NCBI GenBank assembly: GCA_934567745.1 | Contig: CAKTJM010000017.1 | Location: 1 to 20,209, forward strand | DNA length: 20,209 bases | Direction: 5' to 3' | Origin: an uncultured Eubacteriales bacterium | Lineage (GTDB): Bacteria; Bacillota; Clostridia; Oscillospirales; Oscillospiraceae | In this document: positions 16,104 through 20,209 of the stretch, piece by piece | Layout: the number at the start of each line of letters is the position of its first letter | Position numbering within the stretch: position 1 is the stretch's first letter | Notes under the pieces: generated by a model | What the model was told of the DNA's origin: nothing | What the model saw: only the letters and a program-made list of their open reading frames with translations | Databases searched by the model: none | Program-made: the position numbers and the translations under genes

Positions 16104-16711
16104 TCCAGGCCCTCCGCCTCGACCCGCTCCTTGATGGCGCGGATGTGGTCCATGATGTCCGCCGTGACCTTGACGTAGTCCTCGGCCGTCGCGCGGCGGT
16201 CCTCCGTGAAGGGCTGGTACGGCTCGCCGATGTAGACGTGCGTGCGGTGGAACCGGCGGCGCTGCGGCGAGATGTACACCGGCAGGATCGGGACCCCGGT
16301 CCGGATCGCCATCATCGCCGCGCCGGTCTTGCCCTCGCCGATCTCGTCGTGGCGCGTGCCCTCCGGGAAGATGAGCAGCTTCTCCTGCCCCTTCAGGGCG
16401 CGCAGGCACTGCTTGACCGCGCCGACGTCGGACTTGCCGCGCTTGACCCAGATGATGAAGCCCAGCCATTCGAGCAGCGGGCCGACCACGAAGTAGTGGC
16501 GGATCTCCTCCTTGGCCATGATCCAGATCTTGTCCTTCCGGTGGAAGGAGTAGGTGATGTAGAACGGGTCGGAGTTGTGCACGTGGTTGGCGCAGATCAC
16601 CGCGCCACCCTTCGGGATATTCTCCTTGCCGAAGGTCCTCAGCGGCGTCTGCCAGGTGCACAGACGGAAGATGAACTTGCTGACGATGTAGGCGAATTCG
16701 TATAAAGTCAA
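16091..16711 (-). CDS. plsC: 1-acyl-sn-glycerol-3-phosphate acyltransferase
   Basis: A 206-residue membrane-associated enzyme that adds the second acyl chain to lysophosphatidic acid to make phosphatidic acid. The catalytic NHxxxxD is ANHVHNSDP (41-49, with H43 and D48), and FPEGTR (115-120) binds the glycerol phosphate. The length is typical of short bacterial PlsC proteins, with a hydrophobic N-terminal stretch. The start is TTG at 16711, overlapping the cmk stop by four bases (TTGA); GGGAGG lies 8 bases ahead, supporting this unusual codon. The 3' end overlaps ispH by 13 bases, so translation of cmk, plsC and ispH is probably coupled. Other acyl acceptors are possible within this family. 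Confidence 0.92.
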   Translation of the reverse strand: MTLYEFAYIVSKFIFRLCTWQTPLRTFGKENIPKGGAVICANHVHNSDPFYITYSFHRKDKIWIMAKEEIRHYFVVGPLLEWLGFIIWVKRGKSDVGAVKQCLRALKGQEKLLIFPEGTRHDEIGEGKTGAAMMAIRTGVPILPVYISPQRRRFHRTHVYIGEPYQPFTEDRRATAEDYVKVTADIMDHIRAIKERVEAEGLECRD

Positions 16712-17385
16712 GGCTCTGTCCTCCCTTTCACCAAGGCCACCAGGGCCTCCAGGCTCTCGTCCAGGTCGAGCGAAGAGGTGTCCAGCACCACGGCGTCCTC
16801 CGCCGGGCGCAGCGGCGCGACGGCACGGTGGGCGTCCGCCCAGTCGCGCTCCTTCGTCTCGCGCAGGACCGTCTCATACGGCACGTCCTGGCCCTTCTCC
16901 TGCAATTCCTTCCACCGGCGCTGCGCCCGCGTCTCGGGCGAGGCGGTCAGGAAGATCTTCACCTGCGCCTGCGGCAGGACCACCGTCCCGATGTCGCGGC
17001 CGTCCATCACGACGTCCTGCGTCCGGGCGAAGCCCCGCTGCAATCCCAGCAGGTGCTGCCGCACCTCCGGGATGGCCGAGACCTGCGAGGCATAGTGCGA
17101 GACCTCGTTGGCGCGGATCGCCCGGCTGACGTCCTCGCCGCCGAGGAGGGTCCGCTGTGCGCCGTCCGGCCCGTGGTCCAGCCGGATGTCCAGCTCCGGC
17201 AGGCGCGCGATCACGTCCGCCGCCCGGCCGCAGTCCCCGCCGCAGCGGGCGACGTACAGCCCGAGCGTGCGGTAGATCGCGCCGGTGTCCACATACACGT
17301 AGCCCAGCCGCGCGGCCAGCGCCCGCGCGAGCGTGCTCTTGCCCGCGCCGGAGGGGCCGTCGATGGCGATGCTGATGTGTCCCAT
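16708..17385 (-). CDS. cmk: Cytidylate kinase
   Basis: A 225-residue nucleoside monophosphate kinase that phosphorylates CMP and dCMP with ATP. Seen: P-loop GPSGAGKST (10-18), DTGAIYRT (34-41), the substrate region with SRAIRANEVSHYASQVSAIPEVR (88-110), and MDGRDIGTVV (128-137). The size is normal. The ATG at 17385 has AAGGAG (17400-17395) 9 bases ahead, which begins within the stop codon of the flavoprotein gene, leaving a 13-base gap. It is followed directly by plsC and ispH–rpsA, an order often seen in Clostridia. Confidence 0.96.
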   Translation of the reverse strand: MGHISIAIDGPSGAGKSTLARALAARLGYVYVDTGAIYRTLGLYVARCGGDCGRAADVIARLPELDIRLDHGPDGAQRTLLGGEDVSRAIRANEVSHYASQVSAIPEVRQHLLGLQRGFARTQDVVMDGRDIGTVVLPQAQVKIFLTASPETRAQRRWKELQEKGQDVPYETVLRETKERDWADAHRAVAPLRPAEDAVVLDTSSLDLDESLEALVALVKGRTEP

Positions 17386-17398
17386 ATCGTCGTTCTCC

Positions 17399-18649
17399 TT
17401 ATCGTTCTTCTGTCAGATAGGCGGCGGCGCTCTCCCCGGCCGCCCGGCCCGTGCACCAGGCGATCTGGAGGTTGAAGCCGCCCGTGTACCCGTCCACGTC
17501 CAGCAGCTCCCCCGCCAGGAACAGGCCGGGGACGCGCTTGGACATCATCGTGCCGGGATCGACCTCGCCGGTCTTCACGCCCCCGGCGGTGACGATCGCC
17601 TCGCGCACCGGCCGCGGCCCGCGGATCGGCACCGCGAAGCCCTTGAGCGTCTCGACCAGCCGCCGCCGCTGTCCCTTCGACAGGTCGTGCACCGGCAGGT
17701 CGGGCGGGATCTCGGTCCGGTCGCACAGGACCGGGATCAGCAGCCGCGGGGCCAGCCCCTCCAGGAAGTTGTGGAAGGCGCGGTTCGGCGCGGCGGCGAT
17801 GTCCCGCAGGATCCGGTCGTCGAGCTTCTGCTCGTCCAGCGCGGGCTTGCAGTCGATCACGGCGCGGTACGGCGCGCCCTTGTCCCAGTTGGCATGGGCC
17901 GACGCGCTGAGCACCAGCGGGCCGGACAGGCCGAAGTGGGTGAAGAGCAGCTCGCCCTGGTCCTGATAGACGACCTTGCCCTTGCGGTCCCGCAGGCGCA
18001 GGACCACGTTCCGCAGGGACAGGCCCTGCATCCGGGCGCAGTCGCCGCCGTCCTCCTCCAGGGGGACGAGCGAGGCGCGCGGCGGCACGACGGTGTGCCC
18101 CAGCGCCTGCGCCATGCGATAGCCGTCGCCGGTCGAGCCGGTGGCGGGGTAGGACGCCCCACCGGTGGCCAGGACCACGGCCCCCGCCGGGACGACGGTC
18201 CCGTCGGTGCAGACGACGCCGCACACGCGGCCGTCCTCCACGGCGATGTGGTCCGCGCGCAGATGGCGGACCGCCACCCGCGCGCGGCGCAGGGCGAAGA
18301 ACAGCGCGTCCACCACGTCGGCGGCGCGGTCCGAGCGCGGAAAAACGCGCCCCCCACGCTCGGTCTTGAGGGGGACGCCCAGCTCTTCAAAATATCGCAT
18401 GACCGCGGCGGGCGGGAAGCGCGTGAGGGCGCTGTACAAAAAGCGCCCGTTGCGGGGGACGTGCGCGAGCACGCCCGCCGGGTCGGTGTCGTTGGTGAGG
18501 TTGCAGCGGCCCTTGCCGGTGATGTAGAGCTTCCGGCCGAGCTTCTCGTTCGGTTCGAGCAGGACCACCTCGGCCCCGGCCCGCCGCGCCCACAGGGCGG
18601 CCATCATCCCGGCGGCGCCGCCGCCGATGACCGCGACCGTTCGGTTCAT
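17399..18649 (-). CDS. HI0933/YhiN-family FAD-dependent oxidoreductase
   Basis: A 416-residue flavoprotein of the HI0933 (YhiN/BaiN-like) family. It has the N-terminal FAD-binding GGGAAGMMAA (9-18), GRKLYITGKGRCNLTN, the ATGGASYPATGSTGDGY motif, THFGLSGP, EAIVTAGGV and the C-terminal GLFLAGELLDVDGYTGGFNLQIAWCTG that closes the FAD site. Databases sometimes annotate such proteins as aminoacetone oxidases or as bile-acid BaiN; neither can be claimed from sequence, and the native substrate is unknown for most members. The ATG at 18649 overlaps the rpiR stop (ATGA), so the two are translationally coupled. It lies in a housekeeping operon upstream of cmk. Confidence 0.88.
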   Translation of the reverse strand: MNRTVAVIGGGAAGMMAALWARRAGAEVVLLEPNEKLGRKLYITGKGRCNLTNDTDPAGVLAHVPRNGRFLYSALTRFPPAAVMRYFEELGVPLKTERGGRVFPRSDRAADVVDALFFALRRARVAVRHLRADHIAVEDGRVCGVVCTDGTVVPAGAVVLATGGASYPATGSTGDGYRMAQALGHTVVPPRASLVPLEEDGGDCARMQGLSLRNVVLRLRDRKGKVVYQDQGELLFTHFGLSGPLVLSASAHANWDKGAPYRAVIDCKPALDEQKLDDRILRDIAAAPNRAFHNFLEGLAPRLLIPVLCDRTEIPPDLPVHDLSKGQRRRLVETLKGFAVPIRGPRPVREAIVTAGGVKTGEVDPGTMMSKRVPGLFLAGELLDVDGYTGGFNLQIAWCTGRAAGESAAAYLTEER

Positions 18650-19515
18650 TGGTTCTCTTCCTCCATGCTGACGAAGACGCCGTACTCCTGCCAGATGTGC
18701 TCGAGCCGCTCGAAGTGGGTCACGACGTCGGACTTGCGCCGGGCGATCGCCACGAGGAGGGCGTTGATCAGGCTGAGCGGGGCGACGAGGGAATCGACGA
18801 AGGACGCCATGTCGCTCTTGGCCAGCAGGACGTAATCGGCGGCCTTGGCCATGCTGTTCGACGCGCTGTCGGTGATGGCGATGACCTTCGAGCCGCGCTC
18901 ATGTGCGAAGCTGATGGCCCGCACGGTGCGGCGGGAGTAGCGGGGGAAGGACAGGCCGATCGTGACGTCGCCCTCCTCCACCTGGACGATCTGGTCGAAG
19001 ATCTCCTGGTTGGCGCTCTCGCCGACGTGGACGACGTTGTCGAACATCAGACCGAAGTAGAAGGAGAGGAACCCCGCCAGGGACCCGGACGACCGGGTGC
19101 CGAGGATGTAGATCTTCTTCGCGGAGATGATGGTCTCGACGGCGGCCTCGAAGCTGTCGCGGTCCAGCTCCTCCATGGTCATGCGGATCTTCTCCATGTC
19201 GGACTGCATGACGGTGGACGCGACGTCCTGGTCGCCGATGATGTCGTTCGAGACCTCGATGCGTTGGATGGAGGTGAGCTTGTTGCGGATCATCTCCTGG
19301 AGTGCCTTCTGCATCGCGGGATAGCCGTCGTACTTCAGCTCCGACGCGAAGCGGACCACCGTGGACTCACTGACGTGGACCGTCTTGCCCAGCTTGCTCG
19401 CGGTCATGAAGGCCGCCTTGTCGTACGAGGTCAGGATGTAGTTCGCGATGAGCTTCTGCCCCTTGGAAAAGGTGTTCATCCTGCTGCTGATGAGGGATAA
19501 GATATCTTTTGCCAT
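18646..19515 (-). CDS. MurR/RpiR-family transcriptional regulator
   Basis: A 289-residue regulator. Residues 1-77 are an RpiR-type helix-turn-helix domain, with the recognition part around KLGKTVHVSESTVVRFASELKYDGY (41-65). Residues about 125-250 are a SIS domain that binds phosphosugars (GTRSSGS at 139-145, SFPRYSRRT at 189-197). The family controls sugar and amino-sugar metabolism; the effector and targets here are unknown. The ATG at 19515 has GGAGG (19528-19524) 8 bases ahead. A strong promoter and a 7-bp inverted repeat lie in its upstream region, compatible with autoregulation. It overlaps the flavoprotein gene and probably is cotranscribed with cmk–plsC–ispH/rpsA, an unexpected set for an RpiR protein. 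Confidence 0.92.
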   Translation of the reverse strand: MAKDILSLISSRMNTFSKGQKLIANYILTSYDKAAFMTASKLGKTVHVSESTVVRFASELKYDGYPAMQKALQEMIRNKLTSIQRIEVSNDIIGDQDVASTVMQSDMEKIRMTMEELDRDSFEAAVETIISAKKIYILGTRSSGSLAGFLSFYFGLMFDNVVHVGESANQEIFDQIVQVEEGDVTIGLSFPRYSRRTVRAISFAHERGSKVIAITDSASNSMAKAADYVLLAKSDMASFVDSLVAPLSLINALLVAIARRKSDVVTHFERLEHIWQEYGVFVSMEEENQ

Positions 19516-19533
19516 GCGATCGTCCTCCGATTT

Positions 19534-19558
19534 GAGGGCTCATTAGATGCCAGCCCTC
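19534..19558 (-). promoter_or_regulatory. Inverted repeat in the rpiR leader
   Basis: GAGGGCT (19534-19540) and AGCCCTC (19552-19558) form a 7-bp inverted repeat with an 11-base spacer, between the promoter (start near 19577) and the SD. It could be an operator for RpiR or a leader hairpin. Confidence 0.45.
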
Positions 19559-19582
19559 GGGCTTCTTTCATTTTCTACGGGT

Positions 19583-19611
19583 ATTATACCGCACGGCACG
19601 ACGTTTTGCAA
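19583..19611 (-). promoter_or_regulatory. Strong sigma-A promoter of the rpiR operon
   Basis: On the - strand, TTGCAA (19611-19606) and a perfect TATAAT (19588-19583) are separated by 17 bases. The + strand shows GTTTTGCAAG at 19603-19612 and again at 19625-19634, so the -35 element is one copy of a direct repeat with a 22-base period. The second copy overlaps the end of rluB. Confidence 0.85.
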
Positions 19612-19621
19612 GAAAAATTTC

Positions 19622-20209
19622 TTAGTTTTGCAAGGAGATCTCGTCCCTCAGTCGTTTTTCCTCCGCCGGGGAGAGCGGCCGCCACTGGCCGGGCTTCAGG
19701 GCGCGGTCGAGCTTGAGGCTCCCCTCGCGCACGCGCTTGAGCCGATGGACGGACAGGCCGCACAGGCCGCACATGCGGCGGACCTGGCGGTTCTTCCCCT
19801 CGTGGATGACGATGGCGAGGGTGGCCTGGTCGCCGTCGCGGCGCAGGACGCGCACCTGCGCCGGGCGGAGTGGCTGGCCGTCGAGGGTGAGCGGCTGGGC
19901 GAGCTGCTCGACCGCCGCGTCGGTGCAGCCGGAGACGCGGACGTGGTACTCCTTCTCGACCTCCCCGCGTGGGTGGGTGAGCCGGTCGGTGAGCGCTCCG
20001 TCGTCCGTCAGCAGCAGCAGGCCCTCGGAGTCGAGATCCAGCCGCCCGACCGGCCAGACGCGGGCGGGACAGCCGGCGACGAGGTCGGCCACGGTGCGGC
20101 GGCCGTGCTCGTCGGAGAGGGTGGTGACCACGCCGCGGGGCTTGTTCATCATGAGGATGGTGCGCCGCACGGCGGCGGGCCCGATGGGGACGCCGTCGAG
20201 GGCGATGAC
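19622..20209 (-). CDS. rluB: RluB/RsuA-family pseudouridine synthase (partial)
   Basis: The 3' 195 codons of a gene whose start lies beyond the right edge of the window. It encodes a pseudouridine synthase of the RsuA/RluB/E/F family, which modifies rRNA in the cytoplasm. The visible part has MMNKPRGVVTT, the catalytic aspartate in VGRLDLDSEGLLLLTDDG, EKEYHVRVSG, and EGKNRQVRRMC, which is the family C-terminal RNA-binding signature, then KRVREGSLKLDRALKPGQWRPLSPAE as in RluB. The first visible residues belong to the link after the missing S4 domain. The internal GTG at 20170 should not be taken as the start, because the frame continues in family-like sequence. The exact target (16S or 23S) is uncertain. 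No strong terminator follows, so read-through into rpiR is possible. Confidence 0.88.
   Translation of the reverse strand, partial: VIALDGVPIGPAAVRRTILMMNKPRGVVTTLSDEHGRRTVADLVAGCPARVWPVGRLDLDSEGLLLLTDDGALTDRLTHPRGEVEKEYHVRVSGCTDAAVEQLAQPLTLDGQPLRPAQVRVLRRDGDQATLAIVIHEGKNRQVRRMCGLCGLSVHRLKRVREGSLKLDRALKPGQWRPLSPAEEKRLRDEISLQN

Noticed and set aside
20131..20170. GTG at 20170 as the start of rluB
   Set aside because: The frame continues upstream to the window edge with sequence that fits the S4-to-catalytic-domain link, so the gene is cut by the window instead.

Overview
The window looks like chromosome from a GC-rich member of the Clostridia (Firmicutes), most likely the Oscillospiraceae/Ruminococcaceae group. 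This is inferred from the fused IspH–ribosomal protein S1 gene, strong AGGAGG-type Shine-Dalgarno (SD) sites, an SLH-domain surface protein, a TrmK–Nif3 pair, an RpiR regulator and housekeeping genes with very GC-rich third codon positions. I cannot name the genus. I see no tRNA or rRNA gene, CRISPR array, IS element or prophage.

Layout. (1) 1-484: gene-free, AT-rich at its left end, with a long imperfect hairpin, a GC-rich bidirectional terminator and a promoter. (2) 485-5895, + strand: one tight run trmL–pgk–tpiA–gpmI–eno, ended by a 14-bp terminator. (3) 5950-6216: two oppositely oriented copies of a structured palindromic repeat. (4) 6217-7956, - strand: a secreted C39-like/FN3/SLH protein with its own promoter. 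(5) 7957-8548: about 590 bp without a gene, packed with hairpins. (6) 8549-9976, - strand: an APC-family amino-acid transporter. It is divergent from (7), a + strand membrane acyltransferase (10221-11183). (8) yebC (-) with its own promoter. (9) trmK–nif3 (-), overlapping genes. (10) A 69-residue CxxC protein of the DUF1858 type (-). (11) A - strand operon running rluB (partial at the right edge)–rpiR–HI0933-type flavoprotein–cmk–plsC–ispH/rpsA, whose internal junctions from rpiR onward are overlapping or closely spaced.

How the genes work together. The first operon encodes four consecutive lower-glycolytic enzymes plus TIM, headed by a tRNA-modifying enzyme where gapA is often found. The right-hand operon joins nucleotide supply (Cmk), phospholipid synthesis (PlsC), isoprenoid synthesis (IspH) and translation (S1, RluB), with a sugar-phosphate-type RpiR regulator inside. 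The remaining genes are single units or pairs for tRNA modification, amino-acid transport and the cell surface.

I found no clear new multi-gene system. The points most worth checking are: signals inside ispH–rpsA (promoter-like hexamers, then a consensus SD and in-frame ATG) that could make free S1; a dispersed two-hairpin repeat whose stems vary while staying paired; a run of about nine hairpins at 8130-8516; the AT-rich hairpin at the left edge; and a CTTGCAA element shared by the rpiR and transporter promoters.
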